From contig BCJJ01000017.1 of the NCBI GenBank assembly GCA_039545355.1, forward strand, positions 558,001 to 622,000: a stretch of DNA of 64,000 nt, read 5' to 3'. The translations under genes and the position numbers were made by a program. Positions within the stretch are counted from its first letter, which is position 1. Each line of letters begins with the position of its first letter. The notes beneath the pieces were generated by a model that made no database searches, was not told the DNA's origin, and was given only the letters and a program-made list of their open reading frames with translations. Origin of the DNA: Trichosporon coremiiforme (lineage: Eukaryota > Basidiomycota > Tremellomycetes > Trichosporonales > Trichosporonaceae). Positions 33,176 through 47,087 of this stretch are shown here, one piece after another.

Positions 33176-35053
33176 GCGTGGCAGCGAAGCCACAGCATGT
33201 AAATAGAGTATCATTTCGTTCATCGCCGTTGATCATGTAGATAGCTATTCTATGCAGTACGCAGTGTATCTGGAGCGAGCAAAAGGTCACTGGGCCGCGT
33301 GGTAGAGACTGAATTGGTGTCACCCAGCGGTTTTTGGTACGGTTGGGCCAAGAGTTGATCACAACAGACCGCCAACGCCATCTCGCCCAAAACACCATGC
33401 TACGTCATGAAGTCGCAGCAGGATCGTCGACGGTGGCTGAGGAGTGCAGCGTGACGGCGGCACGAGCCTATCGCTGTGCAGCACGTGCAGGCGTGATGGA
33501 ATCGTTGTGTCGGTTGGGGTATCTCGATGTTTATTCTCCTCCCAGAAGCGACAACGTGTGGGCTAAGATCACTAGAGCGTGTTCTAGCAGCTCGACGGCG
33601 TTTGAAGAGCGCTAGCTGATCAGTTGAGCTGGAGATATATGAGGTGGCTGAGGATGAGGGGTACGCCACAGGGCTCCTGTGGGGACGACATGTGACTGTC
33701 TCGGCAACTAAGGTCGTTCCCGTCGGCTGTCGAGAACGCTCTGTGTCGCTACTATCGACGTCCTTGATCTTGGCACAAGACCTGGAACATGCATGAGTTG
33801 GTCGAGACCGGGGCCCGCCAGGCCTCGGGCCGGAGGATGGACGGAACTACGGAGGGTGTTCGCCACCCACTGTGAACAGCTTCACGCTAGCCTTGGGTCA
33901 TGGATGGCCTGACCCTGTCGAGACGATCGGCAGGGCCAATGTGGTACGCGCTAGCGTCACTCCTCGCAGCATCGTGCTCCATGCGCGAGTTGTGCGCTGA
34001 CGCGCGAGTTCCTAGGAACCCAACTCATGAGGCGCGACGAGGCACGTCGGGCCGTGCGCCTTCCCCAGGTTGGAGAGACCGGGGAAGGGGGAGAGATGGC
34101 AATACGCGCAGATGCGAAGTCGAAGCGCAGAGCAAGGTTGGAAGGCGTCCAGCGTCGCCTATGATTCGCGTACGGTGGCAAGAAGCAGGTAAGCAGATCC
34201 GCGATCTCGGATCAGTCTACTGCGACTCGCACACGCTGGCTACACACTGCCGCGCGCCTCCAGCACCAAATGGCAGGCTACGCCTGCCTCGCACCGATGT
34301 CTCACTCTCACTCGCTGTCTCGGAGGCGTCTCGAGCTATATTGGGCGTCCCCGCGCCTTCATAGCTTCGCGGCCTCGCATTGCCGCGTGGAGAACGGCTC
34401 GTCCGAGACGCGAATAACTTGAGTCTCGTGCATGCTGCGCAATACCCGCCTGGTTTAACGCTGGGGCCACCACCGAAAGGTGTGTACCCTCTCCACAGTG
34501 TACACCCGTACGCCCGTGCTTGTGTGACGGGAAGATGCACTGATGACTGTCTGCATTGTCACCACGAAGCGTCCACAGAATGACGAACCACAATGCCGAA
34601 GCTGAACACATGAGGTCGTCCGTAGAGACCTCGCGGCGCACCAGCGGCTCCACTGATGGACGACGGCACACAAGCTCACAGCCTGCAACAGTTCACCTGA
34701 TACCATACGCACAGCGGCATTCCGTCCCACAGAACGAAGGCGAGCCTTTGTGCACCAGCGCACCCGGCGACGCCGCTGTCTCGCAGGCATTCGCAGTGTC
34801 CCGTTCGCCCCAATGCCCAGCCCCAGACGTTGCGGGCGTTAGGCTGCCCAGGTGTTTCGACGTCTACTCCCCTTGGCCGATCTAGTGTCAACGTCTCACT
34901 CGAGATCACTTACTCGCCCACATCAAACGGTAATTGCATCTATCATCATTCGAGACCGATCTTCACCTCTGCGCCACCGACGATTGATCCAGCTGGCCTC
35001 AAGCCGCCTCGAGCTCAAGTACCGACGTCCTGACGTTTGCACATCAGCACATC
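33176..35053. other. Intergenic region, about 1.9 kb
   Basis: The DBP5 3' UTR is at the left; the promoter and leader of the next + gene are at the right (AT-richer 34900-35050). I see no supported gene, RNA or repeat in between. Confidence 0.45.
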
Positions 35054-38000
35054 ATGACGACGACCGCCTCCGGAGTCGCCCCGCAGCGGCTCGAACCCTT
35101 TGATGGTCTCAGCCGAGCGCACAGGGGTGTTCTGCCTGGCGATCAGCGCAGCGGCGAGGACTATGCGGGTCGCGACGATAGCCCCGATGGCCTGGATCAG
35201 ACCTCGCTGACCCCGGCTAGCGGCCGCCACCATCGTCACCCACACCGTCACCAAACTTTTCCGAGCAAGGCTCCCTCCTTTCCTCACGTTCCTCGTTCAT
35301 TGACCTCCCTTTCGCCTTCCCTAGCCCCTGCAGTGCAAGCTGAGCCGAACGGTTCCCCCGCAGGGTCCTCGTGGACGCACCCCCATAGTGTCAACAACGC
35401 CCACAGCCAGGCGCTGGCTGGCCCGTCCTGGCCGTCCTGGGACAACTTATCAGATCTGGGCGAACAGAACCGTCCCAGGCCTTCCTTACTCCCCTCGATC
35501 ACCTCGCCTAGCAAGCGCTACCACTCTTTCAACAAACATACTCCTTCTTATAACTCCTCGCCCCGATCTCACTCTCGATCACACTCCCTTTCGGCTCCCC
35601 TCTCACACTCCTGCCTTCCAGACGACAGCGCTGTCCTACCGCCTACCGATTTCTTCCCTCCTCCTAATCTTGCTTGTCACAGCGAGTTTGCTTCTGCGCC
35701 AGAATCCCGGAGGTCAAGCTCCACCCGAGCGCCAGCTCCCTTCTTTGTCGACTTCTTCAAGGACGAGAAGTTCCTTCCCCTTCCTCCTCATCCACCCAGT
35801 ACATTACCGACACCAGCTCCTGGCCGCCTCCGCAGCTTTCGCAGCCGCATTGCTGTACCCGTCAACCCCTTTCGAGGTCTGACCGGAACGCCTGGCGAAG
35901 CTGAGGCGACAGCGTTTCCACAGCCACTCGTTGCCACGATGGTCAACGGCGCGCGGGAGGCAGCCTTGGGGACTGCGCTGCGTGACGGCTCAGACCCGAC
36001 ATCGACACTCGAGGAGTACGCCTGGCGCTCTCTGATCGCAAGGGTTCGAGTTCGCGACTACTGCGAGGGAGCAACATTCGCCATCTGCGCTGTGAGTCAC
36101 CTTCGTGCAGAAGTCGCTGCCATCGTCCGTGTTTATGGTGGCATTGCGTGTAGCGGGTATTCCCCTCGGCCGCTATCCCATGCGCGCATGAGCTGACCCG
36201 CAGTCGTCCGTCAACCATGTGCGAGTGGCTATCACTCACACCCCAACTCGACTTTTGTTCCCCTATGACCTCGCCGCAGACGCGCCCTTTGGTGCGCACA
36301 CCCCGCAGATCCACCCCGCCTCGGTCCTCAACGCCATCACTCGGAAGCAGGTCGTTGATGTCATTGTTCGTCTCGTGCGAGAGCGTGCACCGATCGAGGC
36401 CCGAGTGATCGAGATCATGCTCGAGTATATCGGTCACAAGTGGCACTCCAGCGAAGGCGATGTGGATATAGTGTCGAGGAAGCTCTTCGAGATTGTGTCC
36501 GACGTGAGTTCCAGCGCACGTCAGTTCGTCATTGAGACTAACTTTTGTCAGGTTGAAGCCAACGAGCCCAACAGGTGCGCCGGCGCCGTTGCCACAATCC
36601 AGCGCCTCCGCTTCCAACTTGGCCTTGTTTCCGCGGCTCAGCTCGCCTCTCGCCTCAACTCCCTTCCAGCCTTCATTCGCGACAGCACGGGTCTTGACGC
36701 GAACCAGTTACTCCACGCATGGGCTGTTCGACGATTGAACGCATCTCAGCTTCCGCAATTCGTCACCGACGCGCTGTTCAATATCCGTGATATGCTCAAC
36801 CATGCGCCCCATCGCGAAGCCGTCGGAAGTGTTCTGAGATGGTTTGGGCTTGATGGGCGCCGGCTGTCTGGAAAGGAGTCCCCGCCCCGCGGCCGCAACC
36901 GGATCACTTCGCGCTCGTTTCAGACCTCCCCTCGTATCTCGCCGACGAAACGCAGAACAATGCCGTTCCCTCACTGGTTACCGCGGAACAGCACACGTTT
37001 CAATGGCGGCGAGGAACGCAGGCCGTCGTTACCGACACTCCTGACACCCGCTGAGCCAGCGAACATCTCGTGGCCAATTCCGATGCAGGGACAGGAGGCT
37101 GGTCCGCCACGCTCATCACCTGACGGCTCACCCTGTAACACTCCAACTCCAACTGCAGGAGCAAGCCAGGCAGCGAGCAGCCAGTTAGCTCTGTTGGACC
37201 CTTACAGCGTTCGCATCGCTGTCGTGGACCAAATCCTCGAGCTGCGCTACCGTCTGGGAGCTGATGCCGACGGCTGGTTCCTCGGCACGGGGCAGGACAA
37301 GGCAGCCGAGATCGTGAACCACTTCCCTAGATGCGAAGAGTTACGTGACACCATTGTCGAGCTTCGTCGCATCTTCCAGCTGCCTAACCCTGCTGTGAGC
37401 AACAAGTTAGGCTTAACCATCGTGCCTCTCAGTCCCAGAGTCGACATGCTGTCGGTTGAGCGGCCCAGGGTTGGGCTCCATGTCACAATGCCGAGCTTGG
37501 ACACTGTTCCTGTCATCCATGAGCGCGACGTCTCGTTCGACCTTGATCAGTACATGGCCGACATCTCCCACGACGACCCCGACGTCTCGAACTCCACACT
37601 TCGGGCGGACGAAGAACTGGTTAAGACGGAGGTTATGATTGCGAACGAGGAGGACATTGCTACGCCGTTTGAGTCGCCTGGTCACCTCGCAGGACCAGGT
37701 CCTGAGACGCGCTCCTCTGTGTCCTCCGAGGTGTCGCACTTCTCCTTCACCTCCAGCTCGAGCGCCCTGTCTGGCGGCCGCCGCGGCTCGACCATCTCCG
37801 ACTTTGTCATCTGCGAGGCTGTCCGCGTCGCGGTCGACCACGGTCCACCGCTCCAGGCGACGCAACATCCCATCACCATCGATACCAGCCAGAAGGCTGC
37901 CCTTCGCCACTCCAAGTCGCTCTCCTTGCTCTCGGATCCCGACATGTTCACCAGGGTACCGGAGCTCTGTTCACGTCGAAGCCCTCACCGCAACCATGTC

Positions 38001-39472
38001 GCCATGCCCTCCCTCTCCGCACCTCTTGGCAAGATCGATTTCGACCTCAAGTCCGAGAACGAAACGGTCTCGGCCGCCTCTCAAGAATCGAACTCGGTGC
38101 CACTCATGTCTCCCACACCCAAAACGACCTCACCTGGAGTCGACTTCTCCATCTCGCCAGTCATCTCACCAGTCACATCTCCCATGATCACAGCCCGTCC
38201 CTCGAAGGAGTTCAAGTCTGTGATCTCAAGGCCGCCTTCGCCGCCTCCTGACGTTGAGTCCGCATCGGCTCGCGAGCGCTCGTACCAGCGGCTGTCGACC
38301 TCGCCCATCGACCGAGCCGGCTCGCGCACTCCAACGGTTGCCAGCCCCGAAGGACGTTCCCGTCGGCACCGTCAGATGGTCATCGTAGACGGTGAACCCA
38401 TCAGCCCGGGTTCGACGAAGACGCCCCTCGGCATGGTCTTGACATTATTCTCCCAGCGCAAAAACTTGACGCCCGACGCAGTCGGGGAGATCCTCGGACA
38501 AGCAGTCCAGGTCGAAGAAGAGCGGATGATCGCTCAGGACGAGGAGTTCGACGCCGAGGCACGCGTTCGTCTCGCTTGGCTGCTTGAGCAAGTGGCGAAC
38601 GAAGTGAGTGCTGTCTGATGCATCTGTTGTTGTATTCCATGAGGCGTCACTGACACTCACAGTTGTCGCAGCCCGAGCTCATCGCTGCAGTCCAACGAGT
38701 CCTAGGCCGCCTGTCCAACAAGGAGATCCCAGTCCGACGCCCATCTTCATCCACCTCGTACTCATCTCGATCCTCCCCGTCGTCTTCTCGTTTCCGCTTC
38801 GCCGTTGACGAGGCAGTGGCAGGAAGCGCTCGGTGCGGCAGATCACAGCATCTGCCTCACCTGCACCGCTCCACAGTGCCCCCGTCTCCGTCAAGCTTCG
38901 GCTCCCGGATGTACGGCCGCAGAGACTTAACGATCACGGTGCCTCCTCGTGCGCGGTCGACGATCCAGGTGACGAGCTCACCCCCAAGCAGTCCATCTGT
39001 TGAGTCGGCGTCCTGGACCTACACTCCGTCACCGGAGATGATGACCTCCGATTCATCGCCATCCTTGTACAGCAGTGGCTCTCTGTATTCGACAACGATG
39101 TCGACTGCTGTGAGCATTGGGTTCAACGTGACGGCGTCCAGCGAGGAGTCGTTTTCAACTTCGCCTGTCTCTCTCCGCGGACCGCCGAGCGGCAAGCCGC
39201 CGATGATCCGGTTCCCCAACCCTGCGCGCGGAATGGGCACGCCGCTGCAGCGCCAGAAGAGCGGTGCGACATACTCTGCGCTATCCGGTAAGCAGAGGAT
39301 GTCGCTCGCATCCTCGCCAAACCCCTCGCCGCTTATGCCGTGCATCCCGGACCAGATCTCCGGTTCGTTCGAGTCACTCGAATCGGCGAGGGGGATCCAC
39401 CGCTCGCCCCTGGGGCCGCAACCGCCGAAGGTATCCCCACCGATCCCGCTTACCGACGTCCACGCACTGTGA
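35054..39472 (+). CDS. Large hypothetical protein (1399 residues), four exons
   Basis: Exons 35054-36091, 36204-36503, 36552-38603 and 38663-39472, all joined at phase 0, with introns of 112, 48 and 59 nt. I do not recognise it. Residues 1-300 are disordered, Ser/Pro/His-rich. Residues ~300-600 are ordered and helical (LEEYAWRSLIARVRVRDYCE, then TRKQVVDVIVRLVRERAPIE, QLLHAWAVRRLN, DALFNIRDMLNH), suggesting an alpha-helical repeat fold. After a Pro/Ser linker a second ordered block (YSVRIAVVDQILELRYRLGA) ends near residue 790. The remainder is Ser-rich with many Ser/Thr-Pro sites, plus a short helical segment spanning the last intron (LAWLLEQVANE, then PELIAAVQRVLGRL). Such a layout suits a regulated scaffold. 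No function is assigned. Confidence 0.8.
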
Positions 39473-42400
39473 GATGTCTGTCCACCCCACCTCTATCCCG
39501 CCGTTGCCAGCCTGCAAAGCGCAACGGTGACCCGAAAATGTCGCCGGCGGTAACTGCCTCAAGTCACCGGCATCGTGACAGCACCACCAGCCCACCGGGC
39601 CCGCAGTGCACCCTTGACTCGCGATACACGAAGCAGCGAAGCAGCGAATGCACCGAAGGGCCACAATCTATCCAGATCTCCCGAGATTCCGCCGAGGCGA
39701 CGCTTCGGATACTCTCTCGCAACACTCAAAGCCACACACCGACTCACCTACGAGACCCCCACAAGCCTGGATCGCCTGATGACACTCCGGCTCGGTCATG
39801 TTCTATAATTTTCAGCCTAATCTTACTTCATTGCGCGCAGTCATAGGGAAAGAACAGTTCGAAGCGAGGAGTAGGAGTTGTAGTAAGGTAGTAGTATACC
39901 CGATACTGATAATTCACCCCCACTTGACTCAGATTCACGTAAACGAGTCTGTACCATAGCTCCATAATGCAAATGATGCGCGCGGAGTCAGAGATGCGTG
40001 GTGTGATGCAGGGCGGGCCAGGTTGTGGCGATGCAGGATGCAGGAGCAGGAATGAGATGGGGCCAGGAGAGTGTGGGGCGGGTTGAAGCGGGGATGCATA
40101 ACATCATAACCGGAGCAGGACGACGATGTCGGCGAAGTAGATGGAGAAAGGCCACATGGCTCGGGGTAGGCTATCGCGCTCATACTTGGGCTATCCTGGA
40201 GACTCTCCTGAGGGCTATCCTGGTGGGATCGTCTTACATCCGAAGGGATGGTTGAGCTCCACAGTGTCAGCCTGGTTGCATGCTCATGCCAGCGTCGCAG
40301 CTGTTTCGGGCAAACTGATCAGAAATGCGGGGTAGACCTAGGGACAGGGGCGGCATCGGCGGTCTTGCGGAGGTGTCGAGCTCGCAATCTCGCTAACGGC
40401 GGCATAGCCGACGATAGACGAGGTCGCGAGGTCGTTGACCGACTCAGAAAGATTTTCGAGTGCGAGTCTTGACCTTACCATGCGCTGTGCGGGGTAGGGA
40501 TGAGCTGGGTGCTCGGACCAATGAACGGCGACGGCGGCCGTCGTCCGCTTTGCGCCGGCGGTAGAGTGTGGGGCTCACTCGAGCTCATTGGGACGGCCGC
40601 GTCAGCTGTCTGGTGCCGCCTGGTGGGATCGTGGACGGGCGGCGGGCTGATACCAGGGCGGCCAGGGCCTGGCTTGGCATAAGTCTAGTAGGTCTGGGGC
40701 TTAAGCTTTGCGGAGCGCGGCGCGACGGCCGATGCCGACACCGGCCGGGAAAATGCTCTGCAAGCTCTGCCTCCCCCCTCACCTCAGGTGGGTCACCCTA
40801 GCGCCTCCATGTTCTTCACCCATGCAGCCAATCTGCATCCTCAGCGGCATCCAGCACCTATCGCTTTACGGCGAATCGGCGTGCACGATAGGAAACTGGG
40901 CGTACGTGCTTGCTGCCTGGTACGCAGCGGGCGCAGTAGCGACGTTGGCCCCTTGCTTCCTGCTTCACGGAAAGACGTTCGCGGTTCACGGAGACGGGGC
41001 TGACGGTGTCTAGACCCTCCTGCGCTGGGGCTGGGTGGCGCTCGCAGGCGCCCCTCGAGCCCCTCGGCGCCTCGACGGCCGGCCGCGGTGCTCCTATACT
41101 TTCACTGCGCCGTGCAACAACAAGACCAAGAGTTACTCCTACACCCCGCCATAGGCAGCCTGTGCAGAGGTGTTGCCGATGCCGAGTGCATGGGTGAGTG
41201 AATCCTCACCGGCTGTGGACCAATGATCCAGTGGTTTTCCCGACCTGGACGTTCTTGACATGCGTCATTGACGTTTCGAAGGTTGCATGTTGAACCTAGT
41301 CCTTGAATGGGAGATGGTCATGTGCCACCTTTTGGCAGGCGGTAGCGATTATCGCGCCCAAGGAGAATGCTGGTTCGCGGGGGACAAGGCCGGTCTGGTA
41401 AATCCGGTAAACTGTGTTGCGAGCGCTGCCCGCTCCACAGCTGGCAGGGCGGCAGGGCGGCCTCGGGCGCTCCGCTCGCCCGCCTGGGTTATATTGCTGG
41501 CCGTGCTGGAGAAACCAGGTTGCAGACACCCTGAGCCCAGGGTCATGAAGGGAGAGGAACCGGCGGCTGTGGCACATGGGTGACCTGTGCCTACCAGCAC
41601 GGCTGCATGTACGTGCTGTCGGAAATATGCGGTTCGGTCCGGCGCTGATTGCGGGGCCTCTCCACAACACAATGCGGGGTAAGATTACGAGTGCACACCA
41701 CGCCCGCGGCAACGGCAAATGCAAAATCCTGCCTTTTGACGAGCACGCTTTTGGGCATGCGGAGAGGTGGACTCGAGCCCGCCTGGTCCCGCCCCCGAAC
41801 CGGACGTACCGACCCGAGCCCCAGTCAAGTTTCTGTTGTGAGAATTGTGATGCATGCATGAAAGTAACGACGTTTGTGGACCGCTCGAAGCGAGATCACA
41901 GGTGTGAACGTGGTGCCGGCAGTGGAGATCGTGGAGAAGTGACAGAATGCGGGGAAACCGGCTTTGTGCGGTGCGGGCTGAGCGGCGCCTGAAGCATGCC
42001 GCACACAGGCATGGGCAGCTGGGCGGACCCTGAAGGTCCAGCTGCACTACCGCCGGAACGCCCCCACCCACCGCTGTACCTCACCTTTTGGCAATGCGGC
42101 AATGGCTCTCTGCAAGCGGCACACGCCGACCAATCCCTGTTTACACCGAGTACCGAATCCCGCTTCCACCAGCGAAACAAGTGCGCGATAGGACTCTGCC
42201 TCTCCAAAGCGGCAAAGGCAAGTCCACCCAAAGCGACCAAGGGTGCCGTGCCAGCCAGATTCTCGATCCAGGATCACTGGAGCACTCCAAGTGGGCTCTG
42301 GAGCTCTGGGACTAGGCAGACGAGCCAAGGCGGCAAAGGAGAGCCAGAGCCAATGTGCATGACAAAGAACAGGCAGCAAAGACGGCTCGTTTCGATCGCG

Positions 42401-44154
42401 AGCGGCGTGTGTCCTGCATCCCCAGTCCCCACGAGAGTCAGAGTGGAGACGGCGACGGGACTCGCGCTCGCCGGGTTGCTGGAGGCGAACCTGCGAGCGA
42501 GGCGAGTGTGGGGTAATAGGAGCAAGCAGCACATGCATGGCCGGTACCGGCGGTTGTGGTTGGCTGAGTGGGAGGTGCAGCAGAGCATCGGCGACAGAGT
42601 GGATTTACAGGACTGGCGGGGGACAGAAGGAACAATTACTGGGCCCAAACAGCCGCCGGCATACGAACAGACGCGCAAACCCGGCCCCGGCCCCGGTTCC
42701 TTGCAGTGGCAACCCACCCACCAGAACACTAGTCACCCCGCAAACCCTTGATCCGTGGTCCATCCCCGGCCTCTCCATTAGCGCCCCCCTCTGCCGCTCC
42801 TACTCTCCTGCTGTGCTCCTGCTGGCTCGCCTGCTGCTGTCTCGCCGGCCGCGACCCCCAACCGCTACCGCTCACCGCGACCCGTAGCCGCTGGAATGCA
42901 TCTCATCTCACCTTCTCTCCATCCCGCAACACCAGATCCCATCTCGACATCGCCTACACACCCCCTCACCACTGGTCCCCGACGTCCGACTCCCGCCTGA
43001 CACTGCCGACCACTTGATCCGACGCCGGCCGTTTCCTGTCACTCGCTACCACTGATACCGCAAAGGGTGAGTCGCTCGCGATCCCGGCGAGCACCGGCAG
43101 AAAAAACGCACAGAACCAGAGCTGACATTGACCTCTTCTCATGCTGTACCCCGCCTCGATCTCGCCTGTCCCCGCCTCGCCTGCTTCTGCTTTCTCCATC
43201 GCGCCCTCTCGTCCGCTCACCCGCCTGCACTTGTGCCGCTCTTGCCGCAAAAACGCACGGTGCTTGATCTGACCGCCGGCGTCCGCCTCCTCACCCCGCA
43301 TCGACCCCTCGGTATTGTCGGCTCGGCTTCCTTCTCTGCCGTCCTCTCGGACTCATCCGTCTTGGCCGTTGCAATTCCCGCCGGCTCGCGCACCGACCTG
43401 ACCGCTCTACCGCTCCCCACCTGACCATTCCTGCGCCTGGCACATACCCCACATACCTGGCTACCGTGTTTCGTCCGACGCCCGCTCGTCTCGCCTGTGT
43501 CATTCACCGCTTGGGCCGCCTTGACCGCCTGATTCACTTCGGCAACTCGTTCATCTCGTGTCACGCCCTTCGCTCTACGCCTCGCTCTTCGCCGTCTCCC
43601 CGTCCGGCCCTGCATTCGTATTGACTGACCGCTATCAACTCAACCCATCTCTCGTCTCCTCCACCAATACCTTCGGCACTCACTTCCCTGCTCCGCCCGC
43701 TCTACCCCCTTGCGCCTGTGCTCCCCCGCACTCTACCCAAAACAAACACCTTGGACACATCTGGGACTACTCTGACCAACTAACGACTGGCTCCCGTCTC
43801 TGTTCGGACGAAATTGGCTTCATGACCAACAGTCGTCTTAGTGGACGCTTCTGAACGCCTCGTTAGGCCGCAAGCTCGTTCCAAGCCGCATTGCATTTTC
43901 TCCTGCCGCTTCATCACAAAGGAGGTGGCGCATTGCAGAACAGACGCGACCCGCGAGACGAGAAGAAAAACCACGCAGCCACATTTGAAGCATTAGCCGC
44001 GTGCTGATATCGGCAACGAAAGCTCTTGCCGCCTCCGTCATCTCTCTGTTGACCTCCCCATCACCGACACGACCTAAGGCTTTGAAGTTGAGCTGTGCTC
44101 GCTCCAACGCCCAACCCTTGTCAATTGACTCTATCTCATTCGAAGTTGGCACCG
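39473..44154. other. Gene-poor region, about 4.7 kb
   Basis: The longest stretch without a supported gene. Right after the upstream gene a frame at about 39575-39808 has protein-like composition (YSLATLKATHRLTYETPTSL), but I could find no splice join to the gene. From ~40500 to 42750 the sequence is GC-rich with scattered short frames. The longest, 251 codons from 41996, has no domain. From ~42750 to 44150 it is a pyrimidine-rich leader of the transcription factor gene, probably with introns and upstream ATGs. No tRNA or mobile element seen. Confidence 0.4.
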
Positions 44155-46633
44155 ATGGCCAACGACAGTCCCATTGAGCCTGCCCAGGCTCCCAAGTCGA
44201 ACCCCCCGCCACTCCAGCCTCGGTCACGTACGCCCAAGATGGACAAGGACGCTAAGACCACGCCGCATCCTGTCCGTCCGGCGCCCCGACCCGGCATGCC
44301 CAGCATCGCCTACAATGAGACCATGTTCGGTGCCGGCGGCTTTGGCGGTCCCGGCCGTGAGCCTCTTCCTGCTCCTCGACCGAAGGAGATTGAGAAGGAG
44401 GAGCTTACGACCAAGGGCCGTAAGCGCAAACGTCTTGCGAAGGCGTGCAGTGCCTGTCACAAGAACAAGCGTCGCTGCGATGGCTTCGCTCCTTGCTCCA
44501 ATTGCGAGTTCTCCGCCCGCCCTTGCATCTACCTCAACGCCCAGGGAGAGCAGATCCCGCCGCCCCGCACTCGCGACACCTCCACTATCCCGATGAACAA
44601 GGGCACGTCGAGCGACGGCAAGCAGTTCATTCCGGCCGTTCCTGTGCCCGAGCGTCGGCTGAGTGGTGGCAAGGTGAACGGGTCTCCGGGCGCTGCCGCG
44701 GAGGACTGGGCCGGTCGTGACTATCCCGGTGCCTCCGGCAGCGAGGCCGACTGGCGTAACGGCGATCACCCCCCCTATGGGCCCCTCGAGGCTGTCGAGA
44801 ACGACCCCGCTCTTGCCGCCGAGCTTCTTGACAGTGAGTGCAACTGCTTTCGAGTCGTAGCCCAGCTGACATCCAGTCTTCCTCAAGCGCACGCCCCCCT
44901 ACGCTTCGATGCTCCATGTGCCGACGTTCCTCCACAGGCAGTACCTGGGTCAGGTGTCACCCATCCTCATGGACGCCATTTACGCACTGGCTGCGCGCTT
45001 GTGCGACCACCCCGCATTTGTTTCGGCTTTCCCCGCATCGATGCCGCCGCACCTCCGCGGCAAGCCGTTTGCCGACCGGTGCAGCGCGAACCTTGACCGT
45101 ATCGTCGAGATGCGCAACCGTTGGACCGAGGAGGACCATCAGATGGACTCGGGCACGTGGGAGGAGACCGAGTTTGTGCAGAGCGCTCTCATCCTCAGTG
45201 TCTTCTTCACGTCCACACGTCAGCCACGACTCGGCCTCTTCTACCTCGACGTCGCCCTGTCCGTGCTGCGCCCGGGCGCGAGCGGCCTGCTGCCCCCGCC
45301 CTCGGCCCGCCTGAACCTCTCGACCCACGAGTTCTTCACTCTCGCCGAGGTCCGCAACCGCACCTTCTGGCTGTGCGTCATGGGCGATATTCTTCCTGCC
45401 GCCTCCGGCCGCCGCCGCACGATCCGCGATCACGAGTTCGCCAACGTGTCGCTTCCCGGCCCAGAGATGTATTGGACCCGCTACGGTGGCATGGCGTCGA
45501 ACGGCCGTGAGCCTCTTCGCCGTGACTGCCTCGCCGTCGGCACCGGCAACTGGCACTCTGAGGAGGGCCAAGTCGGTGAGATCGGCCACATTATTCGCAT
45601 CCTCGTTCTGTTCTCCAACATAATGGCGATCACGAACAACGGTGGCGCTGGCTCGCACGAGGCGCGTCACCTCTCGCCTTCGCACTACGAGCAGGCCCTT
45701 AAGTCGTGGGCCCTCGACCTCCCTCGCCACCTGCGCTTTGACGAGGTCAACCTGTCGCTGTCGATGGCCAAGATCCAGAGCCCCGTTGCCGAGGTCGCCT
45801 TCGCTGGCTGGTCCTTCGCGTACATGCATGCCGTTGCGGAGTGCGGTATGTTCTACCTCCAGTCGAAGCACACTGGTGCCCCCTTTGCCGTGCAGCGCCA
45901 GGGCCAGGCTGTCGACAACCTGACCGTCATCATCGAGAGCTTCGGCGAGCGTGGCCGCGAGGGCCCGCTCATGTTCTTCCCCGTCATGATTGTGACGTGC
46001 TGGATGGACCACATTGCGGCGACCAAGCCCGCCAGCGTGCACAGCGCCATGGAGGAGCGTGTGAACACCTGGTGGGCTGACGTCGGGCGCGAGTGGGGCT
46101 GGGAGCGTCGCGAGACGCTCGAGCGCGGCATCTTCCCGAACCTCGAGACGATCGGCGGCGGCACGGCTGAGCGCGAGCCCCCGCGCGAGCGTCCGTTCCC
46201 CATCATCGGCAGGCGGTATGAGCCTCCCGCTCTCGGACTGTACCAGCAGACCTCGCCCGTCATAGAGTCGAGCGCGAGCAGCACCACGAGCCACGCTGTT
46301 GTCACGCCCAACGAGCCGAACCACCCCCGCTACCCCGTTCTCCCTCCCCTGCGCACCGGAAGCGGTGGCCGCTCGCCCTCGCCGGCGCGCAGCAGTCGCA
46401 GTGCCCACTCGGTCCGCTCCGGCTCGGACCGCGAGCGCGAGCTTCCCCCCCTCCACGCCACCCGCCCCCTCGCCGAGCGCGACTGGGACTCGGAGAAGCG
46501 TGCTCGCCTCTCGCCCCCTCGCCGCGACTGGCCGAATGGCCCGCTGCTCGGCATCGACGCCCTCGTCTCGGCTGCCGAGGAGCACCGCCGCGAGAGCATG
46601 GAGAAGGCCGCCGCCAAGGCCGTCACTGCGTAA
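44155..46633 (+). CDS. Zn(II)2Cys6 fungal transcription factor
   Basis: A DNA-binding regulator whose target is unknown. Exon 1 (44155-44833) and exon 2 (44877-46633) flank a 43-nt intron and give 811 residues. The binuclear zinc cluster is near residues 98-124: C-S-A-C-H-K-N-K-R-R-C then C-S-N-C and a final C, spacing CX2CX6CX5CX2CX6C, preceded by a basic run (GRKRKRLAK). After a linker, a fungal-specific transcription factor domain begins near residue 225 (YASMLHVPTFLHRQY, then DAIYALAARLCDHP) and extends to about residue 560. The C-terminal 200 residues are Ser/Pro/Arg-rich. The intron lies just before the regulatory domain. Its long leader hints at translational or condition-dependent control, but this is inference. 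Confidence 0.93.
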
Positions 46634-47087
46634 GCGCGGTCAAGCGGCCGGCAGAGTTGCCACAGTTGCGCCTAGTTGTGCACACTACACTGTATCGAAT
46701 TGTACCACTGTAACGGGTAGTCCCAGACATTGCTTGAACGGTTGTTATGAATACTCTCTGATCTATTACTGGTAGCGTGCAGCAGTACACAGGCAGCACT
46801 GATATATGCGCTAAGCATGAGAAGCAGATCCTTGTCGTGTGCATAGCATAGCATGGTTGACTTGGGTGAGTGTTGTTCAGGTCAACTTGGAGTACGCGCA
46901 GGTGGAGGACGACTCCTGGCTGGGCCGATGACATCATGCGTCATGTCGCCACTGACCGAGGAGCAGGTGGATCACATGCGTCACCGTCACTACCCGTCCT
47001 CCTCGTCTCCACTTCGACTTTGCATTGTGTACACTCTACACTACACTCGCCTGCACCTTCGACCAAAACAGTAAGCGAGACAACACA
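46634..47087. other. Intergenic region
   Basis: The 3' UTR of the transcription factor gene (AT-richer, 46680-46850), then the promoter and leader of the next gene. A frame reads back from 47088 to 47025 but starts without ATG. Nothing else seen. Confidence 0.45.

Noticed and set aside
39575..39808. Protein-like frame just after the 1399-residue gene
   Set aside because: A stop at 39551 and incompatible phases prevented any in-frame GT-AG join to the gene; left as unexplained, not called.
41996..42751. 251-codon plus-strand frame starting with ATG
   Set aside because: Longest frame in the gap, but no domain, uneven codon use and dense Trp/Gln; a frame this long is not surprising at this GC content.
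44957..46585. 542-codon minus-strand frame
   Set aside because: Antisense shadow of the Zn2Cys6 gene created by strong GC3 bias.
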